From contig NZ_CH724141.1 of NCBI RefSeq assembly GCF_000153325.1, forward strand, positions 1,037,850 to 1,101,849: a DNA stretch of 64,000 nt, read 5' to 3'. This document shows, in pieces, positions 1 to 11,158 of the stretch; the stretch's first letter is position 1; each line of letters begins with the position of its first letter. The DNA is from Photobacterium sp. SKA34 (lineage in GTDB: Bacteria; Pseudomonadota; Gammaproteobacteria; Enterobacterales; Vibrionaceae). The notes below the pieces were generated by a model that worked only from the letters and a program-made list of their open reading frames with translations, had not been told where the DNA came from and ran no database searches. Made by a program: the position numbers and the translations under genes.

Positions 1-245
1 AAGTTACTGCGAGATAATCCTTTTATTGATGGGAATGCTTGCTTAAGATCTTGAGATAGTTGATCAATGACTTTTGTTCCCCAGCCTTTAACTTGTTTTT
101 TAATAACTATTTGATGACCAATAGACCAATATAGTGCTATTAACTCCGAATTCACGGAAATAGAGGCTTTTTGCTGTGACTGCTGTACTTTCTGTTTAAG
201 TGTTAATAGACACATTTGGTAATCAAGATGAATTTTTAAGGCCAT
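1..245 (-). CDS. DUF1016 (YhcG-like) nuclease-family protein, N-terminal part, cut by the window edge
   Basis: Reading leftward from an ATG at 245 the frame stays open to the window edge, about 81 codons. Motifs such as VNSELIALYWSIGHQIV and GWGTKVIDQLSQDL are typical of the N-terminal DUF1016 domain of YhcG-type proteins. Family knowledge: these carry a C-terminal PDDEXK nuclease domain and often lie in accessory or restriction-linked regions. Only the N-terminal domain is visible, so the nuclease part is not checked. No partner gene is seen on the right side. Confidence 0.8.
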   Translation of the reverse strand, partial: MALKIHLDYQMCLLTLKQKVQQSQQKASISVNSELIALYWSIGHQIVIKKQVKGWGTKVIDQLSQDLKQAFPSIKGLSRSN

Positions 246-900
246 GGTTACCTCTATTAATGTATTTAAATCTAAATGCTAAAATAAAAAGACTACGTGT
301 GAGCACAGCTCTGTTTCGCTGAGAAGATTATTTAAAGTGGCTTAGTTGCTTTCGAACATGCTTTATTTTTTTAATCTCAAGTGCGTAAATAAACATAAAT
401 AACTGTCGACAAGAAATTTAATTACAGAGCCTCTTCATAATAATGTTAATTTTACTAATAAACATCATGATATATTGTGATATATTTCGAGAAAACTATT
501 TTAATTTATAGGATATGTAAGATATCTTTGGATCACACCGTTATATAAATGCTTGGCACTCACTGTGTTACTTATAAGTTTTTTACCTCTGAAGCACATA
601 AATCTCTAATTTTCAGTGTTAAGAGGAAGTGCTGGATGTTTAAATGCAAGACTGGCAATGCATAGATTACTGATTATGATAGTGGTGTTGGGTAGCACGT
701 TGCTATTAATAATATAGTAACTAAAAAGAATGTTTTTTGCTCGTAAACTCGATATTGTTGACATTGTATTTATGCATAACAATATATAATTGGTCTGGAT
801 TTGAGAAAGTAACGTTTCTAAATTATGTTTCAATACTCCCTAATAAAAAAGGAAGCAGCGCCCAGTTTAGAATGTTAGGAAGTCATAACGTTTTAGATAT
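246..900. other. Intergenic stretch between the DUF1016 gene and the dsbB terminator
   Basis: I see no convincing gene here; short frames on both strands lack a supported start or family motif. Positions about 441-685 recur in diverged form at 44073-44284, so this DNA was once present twice. The 8-mer gatagtgg at 678-685 is one side of an inferred deletion seen in the other copy. Confidence 0.5.
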
Positions 901-931
901 AAAAAGAGCGAGTTTATCTTTCGCTCTTTTT
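901..931. terminator. Bidirectional rho-independent terminator downstream of dsbB
   Basis: A perfect 11-bp stem (AAAAAGAGCGA with TCGCTCTTTTT) and a 9-nt loop. It has an A-run on one side and a T-run on the other, so it can work in both directions. It lies 27 bp beyond the stop of the leftward dsbB gene. Confidence 0.85.
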
Positions 932-957
932 AAATGTAGGGATGTTCAACCAATACC

Positions 958-1497
958 TTAATTGAACAACCAATAGCTAACTGGATTATCTGGACACTGA
1001 TAAGGTCCGCACTCGACAAATGTGGCAATGACATTTAAAGCCACGACGACAATCGCGAAGACACATACAATACGCCCGAAGTGAGTGATATTGTAAGACT
1101 CATGAGATTCGTCTTTATTGGTTAGCAGTAAGATCACTGCGACACCAAATACGGTTATAGCGAACAACACAAAGGCCCAAGTATAATAATGCATACCAAA
1201 AATAGGGCTACCGTAACCAGGTGTGCCTGGTATTACGTGTAGAGAAACTTGTCTTAGCGATGTCGCAATACCATATAAAGCGCCGATTAACACAACACCA
1301 TAGTGACGAGATTGAGGCCCATAGACTACATTTAACATAAATCCAAAAGCGACCATGACAAAGCCAACCCGTTGTAATAGACACAGTGGGCAAGGAAGCT
1401 CATTTAGGACAAACTGAAGAATGAAGCCGATAAATAAAATAGCTGTCATACTGAATAAACCAAGAGTATTCAGTAACGTTAACTGATTTCTATTCAT
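958..1497 (-). CDS. dsbB: DsbB-family disulfide bond formation protein, variant cysteine layout
   Basis: A 179-aa inner-membrane protein with four or more hydrophobic helices. The redox motif PCPLCLLQR is near residues 35-43, matching the first periplasmic CXXC of DsbB, which passes electrons from DsbA to quinone. The usual cysteine pair of the second periplasmic loop is not visible where expected (the loop reads HVIPGTPGYGSPIFG). Instead two cysteines, C163 and C168 (CGPYQC), sit near the C-terminus. This suggests a DsbB-like subfamily with a relocated second pair. AAGGAA lies just upstream of the start at 1497. It follows the small DUF5993 gene by 9 bp, so the two are probably one leftward operon ending at the terminator near 931. 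Confidence 0.85.
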   Translation of the reverse strand: MNRNQLTLLNTLGLFSMTAILFIGFILQFVLNELPCPLCLLQRVGFVMVAFGFMLNVVYGPQSRHYGVVLIGALYGIATSLRQVSLHVIPGTPGYGSPIFGMHYYTWAFVLFAITVFGVAVILLLTNKDESHESYNITHFGRIVCVFAIVVVALNVIATFVECGPYQCPDNPVSYWLFN

Positions 1498-1506
1498 GTC
1501 AGTTCC

Positions 1507-1662
1507 TTACAATAAGATCGATAGTGGATCAGTTGCATGGTGGTTAAACCAATACAAACCAATGATTACTGACACTGCAAAAAAGCCATACGCGATAGTT
1601 TTTTTGCCGAAAAAACCACACACCATAGCCGCAAGTAACAATAAAAATAATAACGACATCAT
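1507..1662 (-). CDS. DUF5993 family small membrane protein
   Basis: A 51-aa protein made of two hydrophobic helices around a short basic turn (CGFFGKKTIAYGFF), ending WFNHHATDPLSILL. This length and the Trp...HHxTDPL ending match the DUF5993 family, which commonly sits next to dsbB-like genes. GGAGAGG precedes the start. The next gene, dsbB, begins 9 bp after its stop, suggesting co-transcription and a membrane role linked to disulfide formation; that role is inference. A decayed paralogue lies at 44266-44451. Confidence 0.75.
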   Translation of the reverse strand: MMSLLFLLLLAAMVCGFFGKKTIAYGFFAVSVIIGLYWFNHHATDPLSILL

Positions 1663-1863
1663 AAGAGGTATCCTCTCCTAATAAATCAAGTTCACTCATG
1701 GTGAACGTTATGGAAATATCACATCTACACCATTCTTGAGTATATCTATGGTTTATAGTGCGTATTTCGGTGGTTGCGACGGTCGTGATGCCGAACATGT
1801 TGTACCACTCCTTTATTGGGCAATGACTAGTGGTGATTGAAGCTGCATTATGATAGCTACCAA

Positions 1864-2044
1864 TTAACGCACTGAAGTCAGTTCATCAAAAAACGAGTTA
1901 ATTGTTTTTTGGTGGCCACAGGCAATAGCAGTCATTACGCAGCCAAGATGTGTTTTGTCTGCGCCTTTGGGCAAGTGGTCAAGATGTTCTGGTATTTTGA
2001 TTGGCAACAGCCCGTCAGAATTTCGTTAACTGTTTCTGATTGAT
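1864..2044 (-). pseudogene. Small coding-like remnant upstream of DUF5993-dsbB
   Basis: On the minus strand about 48 clean codons read like protein (stretches LPIKIPEHLDHLPKGADKTH and CVMTAIACGHQKTIN) and end ELTSVR-stop at 1864. The likely start region after AAGGACTCAAC has no ATG in frame, and the first codons seem shifted by a frameshift. The decayed second copy near 44640 keeps a similar end (FLNELTFDH). I do not recognise the family. Confidence 0.35.
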
Positions 2045-2710
2045 GTTGAGTCCTTATTTATTAATGAGTTGTTCTGATTGTTCAACCAATTATAGTAGTT
2101 CAATAGAGCTTTTAATTTCCAATAAGGACTGAACACTTATAATAGAAAGAACAGGTAAGAGCCACCGATATGAGATAGTGAGCGTTTAAGTTATTACAAA
2201 ACTTTATGGCAATATCCACTTATTGGTGAAATGTCTGAAGACACGCAGTATTAATACTCTTTTTTTACAAAAAAACAATACTTACTTTTGTTGATCTACA
2301 TTTTTATTACAAACTATCACATAGACTAAAAGTATAAGTGTATTTATGGAAATTTCTTTTATATTTTGCAGGTACCATTCAAATAAACATTCATAATAGT
2401 CAACGCGTTAAACAGAGTGTTGTCGCAACAATAAGTGCTACTTTGAGTTTATTTGTTATTGCAGTAAAGGTATCCAAAAAGCGTTAGTTAAAAGCCTTCC
2501 TTTCTCGGTGCTATAGATAACAATCGTGCGGTGAGAAGGCACTCAAGGGTAACTAAAAAGCAGCGTTAAAAAAAAGATTTTTTATGTATGAGTACCAATG
2601 ATTTAAGCGTATAGCCAAAAAAGTGCACTAGACGTAAACAAATTATTTGATGCAAGAATTAAAATCGACGATTATGCTGATTGATAGGTTATAACGGTTT
2701 AGGCTTTAGC
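2045..2710. other. Intergenic region before the CobW-family gene
   Basis: About 670 bp with no supported gene on either strand. It presumably holds the promoter of the rightward CobW-family gene. I found no convincing Zur-type operator by eye. Confidence 0.4.
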
Positions 2711-3910
2711 ATGAATGTTCCAAAACTCCCTGTGACGGTTTTATCCGGCTTTCTCGGTGCAGGAAAAACGACAGTTTTAAATTATATTCTTAACAACAGA
2801 CAAGGCAGAAAAGTCGCAGTCATTGTTAATGATATGAGCGAAGTTAATATCGATGCAGCAACAGTCAAGAATGAAGTTTCTCTCAACCACAGTGAAGAAA
2901 AGTTAGTAAAAATGAGTAACGGCTGCATCTGTTGTACTCTGCGCGAGGATCTTCTAGAAGAAGTGACCAATCTAGCCCAAGAAGGAAAATTCGATTATTT
3001 AGTTATTGAATCTAGTGGGATCTCTGAACCACTACCTGTTGCAGAAACGTTTACTTTTGCAGACGAAAATGGGGTTTCGCTTTCAGATATTGCGCGTTTA
3101 GATACTATGGTGACGGTGGTTGATGCTATTAACTTTCTTCGTGATTACGATGAGGCCAAATTCTTAACAGAGACGGCTGAGTCATTAGGTGAAGATGATG
3201 AACGTAGCGTGGCTGATTTACTTGTTGATCAAGTAGAGTTTGCTGACGTCATCTTGATAAGTAAAACTGACTTAGCTGAAAAATCTGAAATCGATAGACT
3301 TTTTGCGATCCTCAAGACTCTCAATACGTCAGCGACGTTACTTCCTATTTCTAACGGAGAAGTAGATCTTGAGTTGGTGCTCAATACGCAGCGCTTCAGT
3401 TTTGAGAAGGCACAACTGGCCCCTGGCTGGTTGAAGGAAATACGAGGCGAACATATACCAGAAACTGAAGAATACGGTATTTCAAGCTTTGTTTACTATG
3501 CTCGACGTCCTTTTCATCCAGAGAAGTTTTATGATCTCCTTCACAACATGGAAGCTTATGGCAAGCTAATTCGTTCTAAAGGTTACTTTTGGTTAGCAAC
3601 AAGGCCTGATTTTATTGGTCAATGGAACCAAGCAGGAGGCATTGCACGTTATGGTGTTGCAGGTATGTTTTGGAAGGCTATTCCGAAGGAAGAATGGCCG
3701 ACGGAACAAGATGACCTCGATGCCATAAAAAATATTTGGCAAGAGCCTTATGGTGATATGCGACAAGAATTGGTGTTTATTGGTCAGGGGTTAGAAAAAG
3801 AGAAATTGACGGCAAGACTCAATGACTGCTTATTAACGGAAGGTGAGATGGAAAAAGGGCTCGAATATTGGTTGTCTTTGGAAGATCCATTTCCTGAATG
3901 GGAAGAGTAA
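2711..3910 (+). CDS. CobW/ZigA-family GTP-binding metallochaperone
   Basis: About 399 aa from the ATG at 2711; an upstream in-frame start at 2681 would add ten residues but places extra sequence before the P-loop. Walker [10 protein letters not shown] is at residues 13-21 and the zinc-binding CICC motif at about 72-75 ([11 protein letters not shown]). A SKTDL guanine-specificity motif follows, and the C-terminal half is of the CobW_C type. COG0523 proteins of this length (ZigA/YciC type) are GTPases that deliver zinc or related metals in the cytoplasm and are often induced by zinc limitation. No Zur box is evident. Monocistronic by layout. Confidence 0.85.
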   Translation: MNVPKLPVTVLSGFLGAGKTTVLNYILNNRQGRKVAVIVNDMSEVNIDAATVKNEVSLNHSEEKLVKMSNGCICCTLREDLLEEVTNLAQEGKFDYLVIESSGISEPLPVAETFTFADENGVSLSDIARLDTMVTVVDAINFLRDYDEAKFLTETAESLGEDDERSVADLLVDQVEFADVILISKTDLAEKSEIDRLFAILKTLNTSATLLPISNGEVDLELVLNTQRFSFEKAQLAPGWLKEIRGEHIPETEEYGISSFVYYARRPFHPEKFYDLLHNMEAYGKLIRSKGYFWLATRPDFIGQWNQAGGIARYGVAGMFWKAIPKEEWPTEQDDLDAIKNIWQEPYGDMRQELVFIGQGLEKEKLTARLNDCLLTEGEMEKGLEYWLSLEDPFPEWEE

Positions 3911-4372
3911 AAATATCAGAATTTGATAGGAGACGGCTTTACTGCTTATATTTTCGAACACGAGTGAAGCCGTGCTCATTCACGTTTATCGAAGACAGTA
4001 TTTGAGTAATCTTTTTCCATGTAAATAATGGAAAAAAGTGAAAACCGGAGACCTGAGAACATTGCGAAATGTACCACTGAATATTAAGTTACCCTAACTA
4101 TAGCTTTTCGTCTTAGATCTTCTTTAATAAAGACGAATTGTATAATTTAGATGTTTGAAACAAGCATAATTGGTGTTATCCCCCGAATTGCTAATTGGAA
4201 TTAGCACTCAGCAGATTTTTCTTTTTTGATCCATTAATGAATATATAAAATCAATAGAAATTAGAGTGATATCTCATTTTTTAAAAAAAATACTCAAAAC
4301 AAAAATATGCATCTATTGGCATATTTTTTTACCTTCATAATTATATCTGCTCAAATTTATAAGGTTTATATT
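3911..4372. other. Intergenic region before the chemoreceptor gene
   Basis: About 460 bp without a gene. A hairpin with 8-bp arms (TTCGTCTT...AAGACGAA, about 4106-4137) is present but lacks a T-run. The receptor promoter probably lies in the AT-rich end. Confidence 0.35.
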
Positions 4373-5424
4373 ATGTCAAGCATCAATACAGGAAATGAAG
4401 TAGAAATCCATCCCGATGCACAGATAGTTTCAACTACTGATCTTAGTGGAAAAATAACTTATGTTAACGACACGTTCTGTGAAATTTCAGGCTACAGCCG
4501 CAATGAGCTGATTGGAAAAACACACAATATATTGAAACATCCTGATATGCCTGAAGAAGTATTTGGAGATCTATGGAAAACTATAAAACAAAATAAATGT
4601 TGGCGCGGAGCAGTAAAAAATCGTTGCAAGAATGGTGACTTTTACTGGGTTGATGCTTTTATCACACCACTTTACGATAATGATAAGGTTAACGGTTATC
4701 AATCGGTACGTTTATCTCTTTCTAATCAACATAAAATACAAGCCCAAAACGTTTACAGTAAAATCAAATATGGGAAAAAGCTACAAACAAGTACTTCTCC
4801 GATAACAAAACAAGTTTTATTTTTTCTTATCAATGCTATTTCTATATTACTGACTCTTTTAATTTCACCCTATTTTTCCTTTTTACTACCTGCTTTAATT
4901 TTAATGCTTTTTAAGAAAGAATTAATTAATGCTCCCGCATGGCAGAGAAAACTAAAAGAAAAATATAACAGTATTTCTATCCATATCTTTAACCATGATA
5001 TTAAAAATCATGCCGAATTTGTTATCGGACTCAAAGATGCACAAATGAAAGCAATTTTAGCGCGTACCTATGAAGCATCAACTAATGTCAATATTGAAAT
5101 TAACACCGTTGCTACTTTATCGGAGACTTGTAAAAAGAAAATTGACCAAGAAAATTCGCATCTCGATAGTATTTCAACGGCTATTGAAGAAATGTCATCA
5201 AGCATTACGCATGTTGCTGAAAACTGTCAAAATACACTATCAACGGTTACTAATGCTGAATATGCTTGCCATCATTCATCAGAATTAATCAATTTAACCT
5301 CTCAGAATATTTCTCACTTAACCAATGAGATCAATGAAACAAGTAATATAACAGAGGCACTTGCCTCTGAAGCCAAACTAATAACAGGTATTTTACAAGA
5401 GATAGAAAGTATTTCAGAACAAAC
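4373..5424 (+). pseudogene. Aer-like PAS chemoreceptor, 5' part, interrupted by IS copy 1
   Basis: From the ATG at 4373 (AAGG at 4361) the protein has a PAS domain in the first 120 residues (DLSGKITYVNDTFCEISGYS, ELIGKTHNILKHPDMP). A short two-helix membrane segment follows near residues 145-180, then a signalling coiled coil. This is the architecture of Aer, the FAD-PAS energy-taxis receptor. Reading stops at the IS edge in the middle of the conserved hairpin tip (SEQ-T). Joined to 6683-7154 with one target duplication removed, the frame is exactly 1,521 bp, giving a 506-aa protein. The disruption falls in the most conserved CheA/CheW contact region, so function is presumably lost. A fragment of a second copy lies at 43741-43967. 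Confidence 0.85.
5422..5424 (+). repeat. 3-bp target duplication (aac), left side of IS copy 1
   Basis: aac at 5422-5424 is repeated at 6683-6685, directly flanking the terminal TGTAGTGG...CCACTACA of the element. Confidence 0.8.
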
Positions 5425-5432
5425 TGTAGTGG

Positions 5433-6610
<1,178 letters not shown>

Positions 6611-6682
6611 AGTGTCACCTGTTAACGTATGAAGTGATGATATCACCTCTAACTAAGTGACCAAATTCACTATGCCACTACA

Positions 6683-7154
6683 AACGAACTTACTTGCCCT
6701 TAATGCTGCCATTGAAGCTGCACGTACGGGGGAGCATGGCCGAGGGTTTTCCGTTGTTGCTGATGAAGTAAGAGCACTAAGCCTAAGAACTAATAATGCA
6801 ACATCACAAATACAGAAATCAGTAAACTATATTCTTTCATCTTTGACTAACGTCGCAGAAAGAATGAAAGTAGGTAGTGATGAGTCACAGAAGTGCGTAT
6901 CTGACGTAAAAGGTGTGTCTAAGAAAATCGATAAAATTCTTTCTTTGATAAATCAGATTTCTCATTTATCTCATCAAATATCAACTGCAGCAGAGCAACA
7001 AGCAATGGTCGCGAAAGAGATTAATATTAATAGCTATCAAATCTTCGATGCTTCAAAAGTTAATCTTCGTGAAATAAATACCATTACTGAAACAATATCT
7101 GAAATGACACAAAACTCAGCCCAACTAGTCGATCTTTCAAAAGCATTTAAGTAA
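6683..7154 (+). pseudogene. Aer-like chemoreceptor, 3' part after IS copy 1
   Basis: Continues the receptor exactly where 4373-5424 stops. The hairpin-tip signature [20 protein letters not shown] is followed by [11 protein letters not shown] and the descending methylation helix, ending DLSKAFK. The IS end supplies an outward in-frame GTG/ATG (reading TKFTMPL), so a short soluble fragment could be translated, but it would lack the sensor and membrane parts. Confidence 0.85.
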
Positions 7155-7832
7155 ATAAACCACTAAGCGTTAGGAACGATTCTCCACTGAGGTTCTTATC
7201 GATAAAAAGACATTGCAATGACAGACCTGACCGCCATATCAAGAGATATTTTACGCTTTTGAACCGTTGCCAACTCTCAACTTTCACTTCATTAATTAAT
7301 GAGGTTTGGACAAGGATGTCACTATTTTGTCCGAGTTGTTTTGTATTTTTGAGCATAATCATTGGCGAGTGAGAGGTCTGTGGTTAATTGAAAAAGAAAA
7401 GGACTTAAATGGAAAGACTTAGCTCAAAAGTAAATAAATTGGTGTAATTTCTAAAAAAGAAGTGTTATAGACTGAGTTCTGTATTCTTATCCAATTCACT
7501 ATTTGAGAAGGGCTGTCTGGTGATTGATGTGTTGAGAGTTTAAAAATCGCAAATAAGTTTAACGAACCCTTACTTAATAAATCAGTGTGTCATAATGTAT
7601 GTCGTATATCCGTTTAATCAAGATGCACAATTAAGAGTCTCTGTTCTCTATCTTTTTTATGAAACAATCCTCCACTTGTTCTTGCTTAACATCGCCCATA
7701 TTTAACTCTGACATTGCTTGAAAGCATATTTTTCAGCGTCACTTCACAATTTTTTAACATTAACTTAGCGAGCTAGTTAGATGCGATCTAGGCTCAATTA
7801 CTCATCGGAGGTCTGATAAGGAAAATATTTAA
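7155..7832. other. Intergenic region between chemoreceptor and lipase
   Basis: About 680 bp. A 71-codon minus-strand frame at its left end shows no recognisable motif and I do not call it. The lipase promoter should lie near the right end. Nothing else identified. Confidence 0.4.
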
Positions 7833-8765
7833 ATGAAAGTGTTATGCACACTCATTTTATGCAGTGTAATGGCATGGGATGTAAAAGCGGAAAGTTTTGG
7901 AGAACGCAAAGGTTATACCGAAACCAAATATCCAATAGTGCTAGTGCATGGTTTGCTGGGGTTTGATTCGCTAGCAGGGTTTGATTACTTTTATGGTATC
8001 CCTCAAACATTAAGTAAAAGCGGAGCAAAGGTATACGTTGCTCAAATATCAGCGACCAACAGTACGGAAGTGCGGGGTGAACAACTGTTAGCACAAGTAG
8101 AAAATGTGTTGGCAGTAACTGGTGCTAACAAAGTCAATTTAATAGGTCACAGCCATGGTGCGCCGACGGCGAGATATGTTGCGTCAGTTGCCCCTCAAAT
8201 AGTTGCATCAGTGACCAGTGTTGGTGGCGTGAATAAAGGGTCGAAGGTGGCAGATTTAGTCCGCAATACCATACCGGAAGACTCAGTATCTGAGACAATT
8301 GCGGTGGAACTGTCTAAAGCACTTACGACGCTCATAGGCATATTATCAGGAGGTCTTGACTTACCACAAGATGGATTGGGAGCATTAAAGGCGCTCACCA
8401 CTAAAGGAGCATTAACCTTTAATGAGCTTTATCCAGAAGGCGTGCCACTGTCGTCCTGTGGTGATGGTGAGTGGCAGGCAGACAATGGTGTGTACTACTA
8501 CTCATGGACTGGGACTGCGACTTATACTAATGTGCTAGATCCCACTGACGCCGCCATGTTTTTATTAGGATTAACGTTTGATGAACCTAATGATGGGTTG
8601 GTAGCAAAGTGTAGTTCGCATTTAGGTCGAATCATCCGTGACGACTACAAAATGAACCACTTGGATGAAATTAATGGCCTTCTCGGTATTCATCATTTGT
8701 TTGAAACGGACCCAAAAACATTGTATCGCCAGCATGCTAATCGGCTGCAACAACAAGGGCTTTAG
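7833..8765 (+). CDS. lipA: Secreted triacylglycerol lipase, foldase-dependent (family I)
   Basis: A 310-aa alpha/beta hydrolase with an N-terminal signal peptide ending near DVKAES. The oxyanion region is YPIVLVHGLLGF, and the nucleophile elbow GHSHG is at 105-109 (Ser107). The likely catalytic Asp is in PNDGLVAKCSSH and the His in MNHLDEIN. Two cysteines (SSCGDG and AKCSSH) probably form the conserved disulfide. This matches the Pseudomonas/Vibrio LipA type, folded in the periplasm by a steric chaperone and exported by type II secretion. The chaperone gene starts 2 bp after its stop, so they form an operon. Confidence 0.92.
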   Translation: MKVLCTLILCSVMAWDVKAESFGERKGYTETKYPIVLVHGLLGFDSLAGFDYFYGIPQTLSKSGAKVYVAQISATNSTEVRGEQLLAQVENVLAVTGANKVNLIGHSHGAPTARYVASVAPQIVASVTSVGGVNKGSKVADLVRNTIPEDSVSETIAVELSKALTTLIGILSGGLDLPQDGLGALKALTTKGALTFNELYPEGVPLSSCGDGEWQADNGVYYYSWTGTATYTNVLDPTDAAMFLLGLTFDEPNDGLVAKCSSHLGRIIRDDYKMNHLDEINGLLGIHHLFETDPKTLYRQHANRLQQQGL

Positions 8766-8767
8766 CG

Positions 8768-9619
8768 ATGAATAGGTGCTCAAAAATAGGAAAAGTGTCA
8801 GGATTATTGGCGGTAATGATAACGGGGTTGGTGATATTTTCTACGCCCGATAAAAATAATTATAATTCGTTCAAAGCAGATGCCCAACTTAATACCCAAA
8901 TCGATAAAACCTCAGATCGTGACACTTTCGAATATTTCCTTTCGGATCTTGTTGACAACGATACAGATACGATAATGCATCGGTTCGAGCGCTATAATCA
9001 GCAATTAGAGAGCTCTGAACGGCTTGAGACAGCATTGCTTGGTAAGTATATGCGTTATAAGGCTGCATTAGCGACGCTCAAAAGAGATAATAATCTCAAT
9101 GTAGATTTTCAAGATTTGCACCAACAAATGTTATTATTGCAAAGGGCATTCTTTACTGTCGATGAGCAATATCATTTGTTTAGTGAAGAAAATCTATTAC
9201 GTGAACTCGCACTATTGAAAAAAGGCATTAAGGAATCAGCGCAATCTTCTGAGGAGTTTCAACAACGTTGGGAGTTTGAACTTAACAAACTTCCGCCAGT
9301 ATTACGAAATAGTTTTCGAAATGCGTCCTTGTTAGCGGCTCTGAACGAAACCAATATTTTGGATACGCAAAGTCAATTTATAGCACGAGAGGCATTGGTT
9401 GGTAGCGAAGCCGCGGAGAGGTTAAGGATACTTGACCAACAGCGTACTGATTTTGACCGGCATGTTCACTCTTACCTTATTACGAGAGACGTTATACTGA
9501 ATAACGCTTCATTTGATGATATAGAAAAGGAGCAAGCTATTACTGATCTAAGAAAGTCGTTGTTTGATAATAGCTTATGGCGAAGGATAGAGGCGTTAGA
9601 GCGGATTCATGATAGATAG
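8768..9619 (+). CDS. lifO: Lipase-specific foldase (lipase chaperone)
   Basis: A 283-aa protein with an N-terminal membrane anchor (SGLLAVMITGLVIFS) and a long helical periplasmic region. The family signature RxxFDYxLSxxGE appears as DRDTFEYFLSDLVDND near residues 50-65, with the usual last Gly/Glu replaced by V/D. Role: inner-membrane-anchored steric chaperone that folds the lipase encoded immediately upstream. Length fits the family (about 280-340 aa). Confidence 0.9.
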   Translation: MNRCSKIGKVSGLLAVMITGLVIFSTPDKNNYNSFKADAQLNTQIDKTSDRDTFEYFLSDLVDNDTDTIMHRFERYNQQLESSERLETALLGKYMRYKAALATLKRDNNLNVDFQDLHQQMLLLQRAFFTVDEQYHLFSEENLLRELALLKKGIKESAQSSEEFQQRWEFELNKLPPVLRNSFRNASLLAALNETNILDTQSQFIAREALVGSEAAERLRILDQQRTDFDRHVHSYLITRDVILNNASFDDIEKEQAITDLRKSLFDNSLWRRIEALERIHDR

Positions 9620-9823
9620 AGTGTATAATTTCATGAGACAATTCGTAGCGAAGCATCAGCTTCTATCTAACAGTTTAGTCATTAACTTTCTTTTTATTTA
9701 AATATTTATATCCCCCTTATAAAAACGCTATACCAATATTAAATTCTGCTAATTTGTCCACATTATCATTATAATAATTGCCGTTATAATTAAACAATGT
9801 ATTTAAAGAGTAGAATAAATTTA

Positions 9824-9952
9824 ATGGTTTCATACTCACCAATATTAAAGAATAAAAAAGTAGAACAACGTCAACGATTATTAGCGTTAAGAATATCAAA
9901 AAAAACAAGAGATAAATTTCTCCAAGTCGTACGTGAGAAAAATACGACTTAA
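9824..9952 (+). CDS. Possible 42-aa basic small protein
   Basis: A short frame (VEQRQRLLALRISKKTRDKF) rich in Lys and Arg; no clear Shine-Dalgarno. The basic composition hints at nucleic-acid binding. I do not recognise it; it could be chance. Confidence 0.25.
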   Translation: MVSYSPILKNKKVEQRQRLLALRISKKTRDKFLQVVREKNTT

Positions 9953-10027
9953 TGAAAAGTTATTAAAACGTTATTTCTATCAGTTAGATAGTATTTTTCT
10001 ATTTTTTATAATAACTCTTAATTTTAG

Positions 10028-10291
10028 TTGGTTATGGGAGTTTCTCTAGGTGAAACTGTATGTTTTTATTTATTGTTGATAAGGTTTATGTATTTTAAAA
10101 ATAAAAATAAATTAGACGTTAAGTATGATGATTTGATTTCTGAGCTTCAAGATGTTGTTGTTAAGAAATATAGTCAACATGGTGTGAGATTGATAAAGAA
10201 AAACATCAGTGATGTTTCTATTGAACTTAGTTTTAATATTGGTGATAACGAACTAATAGCGATGAACGTTAATAAAGAATCTCAATATTGA
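10028..10291 (+). CDS. Hypothetical small protein
   Basis: Up to 87 aa, with a hydrophobic start and a soluble remainder (KYDDLISELQDVVVKKYSQH). A later start at MYFKNKNK would remove the hydrophobic part. It is followed about 120 bp later by a good terminator. Family not recognised. Confidence 0.4.
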   Translation: MVMGVSLGETVCFYLLLIRFMYFKNKNKLDVKYDDLISELQDVVVKKYSQHGVRLIKKNISDVSIELSFNIGDNELIAMNVNKESQY

Positions 10292-10413
10292 GATAAATTT
10301 TACCTTTATCTACTACGGGAGGAGTTTTGCTTTTGATTAATTGCAACAATTCGTTCAGTAATGAGCGTATTTAATTTTTTTTTTGCTAATGCTATTAGAA
10401 ATATAATTAAATG

Positions 10414-10436
10414 ACCGCCCGTTGTGGCGGTTTTTT
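10414..10436 (+). terminator. Rho-independent terminator
   Basis: CCGCC stem, six-base loop, GGCGG, then six T. It follows the hypothetical gene ending at 10291. A worn look-alike (gatCGCCCatcgtCGCGG) is near 38905. Confidence 0.75.
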
Positions 10437-10748
10437 GCTTCTTTTCTATATCTAAAAGTAAAAAGTTAACAAAAAATTAGAACAATAAATGAATAGTCAA
10501 CGCGGGGCTGTTACCTGTCCATTTAGAATGTAAACAAATGTCAGTAGCAGATCATTAAAATACAGTTAATATCATTAATCAATAAGGCTGAAATCGACTG
10601 AGGAAGCATTAAATTTTTTGTTTCGATTTTCTTTTTGTCGTGCAGCAAACCTTTTGAGGATCCTTTAGCAATAAAAAGTGCGATAGCTACAATGAAGGCA
10701 ATATAGCAAAAGTGAATAAATAAGCAAAACAGAAGTAATAAACAATTA

Positions 10749-10767
10749 TTAAATGAAAATCATTCTC
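10749..10767. promoter_or_regulatory. Fur-box-like operator
   Basis: TTAAATGAAAATCATTCTC matches the classical 19-bp Fur consensus GATAATGATAATCATTATC at 14 of 19 positions by direct comparison. It lies about 50 bp before the ATG at 10819, so that gene may be iron-repressed. Confidence 0.6.
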
Positions 10768-10818
10768 ATGTGTTATTGTCGAAATGCAGTTTGTTGTCTA
10801 ATAATAGTGAGGAAAATT

Positions 10819-11079
10819 ATGAATCAGTTAATAATGTGTTTGTTTACCGTATTATTGTTCTTTTGCAGTGCTTTTGCACTATCGGCTGCTGAAACCACTT
10901 TCCAATGGCGAGGAACGGTACCACGTTTGGCATCAGAAATGGAGCAGCCTGTTAATGGTGATCAAGTAAATATAGACAAACTTTTATCTAACAACCCAGT
11001 GTTAATGGTCGATAAAAGCCAAGCGGGCTTGTATGATAATGATTATGGTATTGTTAACATTCTTACTGTGATAATGTAG
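10819..11079 (+). CDS. Small secreted protein, possibly Fur-regulated and truncated
   Basis: 86 aa from the ATG at 10819, chosen because GAGGA sits 5 bp upstream. It has a clear signal peptide (LFTVLLFFCSAFALSAAE) and a mature part beginning TTFQWRGTVPRLASE. That start is reminiscent of fimbrial or exported beta-sandwich proteins, but the rest is short and ends abruptly (DYGIVNILTVIM). It may be the front of a longer lost gene. Family not recognised. Confidence 0.55.
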   Translation: MNQLIMCLFTVLLFFCSAFALSAAETTFQWRGTVPRLASEMEQPVNGDQVNIDKLLSNNPVLMVDKSQAGLYDNDYGIVNILTVIM

Positions 11080-11158
11080 TGCTCAGCTTAATTGCATCCT
11101 ATGTAATGCCGTTGTGAAATAACGGCATTTGAAAGTGCAGACTCGCTATGTATAGCAA

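Noticed and set aside
606..961. Short frames on both strands downstream of dsbB
   Set aside because: They overlap each other and the terminator, have no ribosome-binding site or family motif, and the same DNA in the second copy does not keep them open.
2681..2710. Zur operator before the CobW-family gene
   Set aside because: GGTTATAACGGTTT has only a partial dyad and no good match to the Zur consensus by eye.
7147..7362. 71-codon minus-strand frame after the chemoreceptor
   Set aside because: It overlaps the receptor stop, has no recognised motif and no clear ribosome-binding site.
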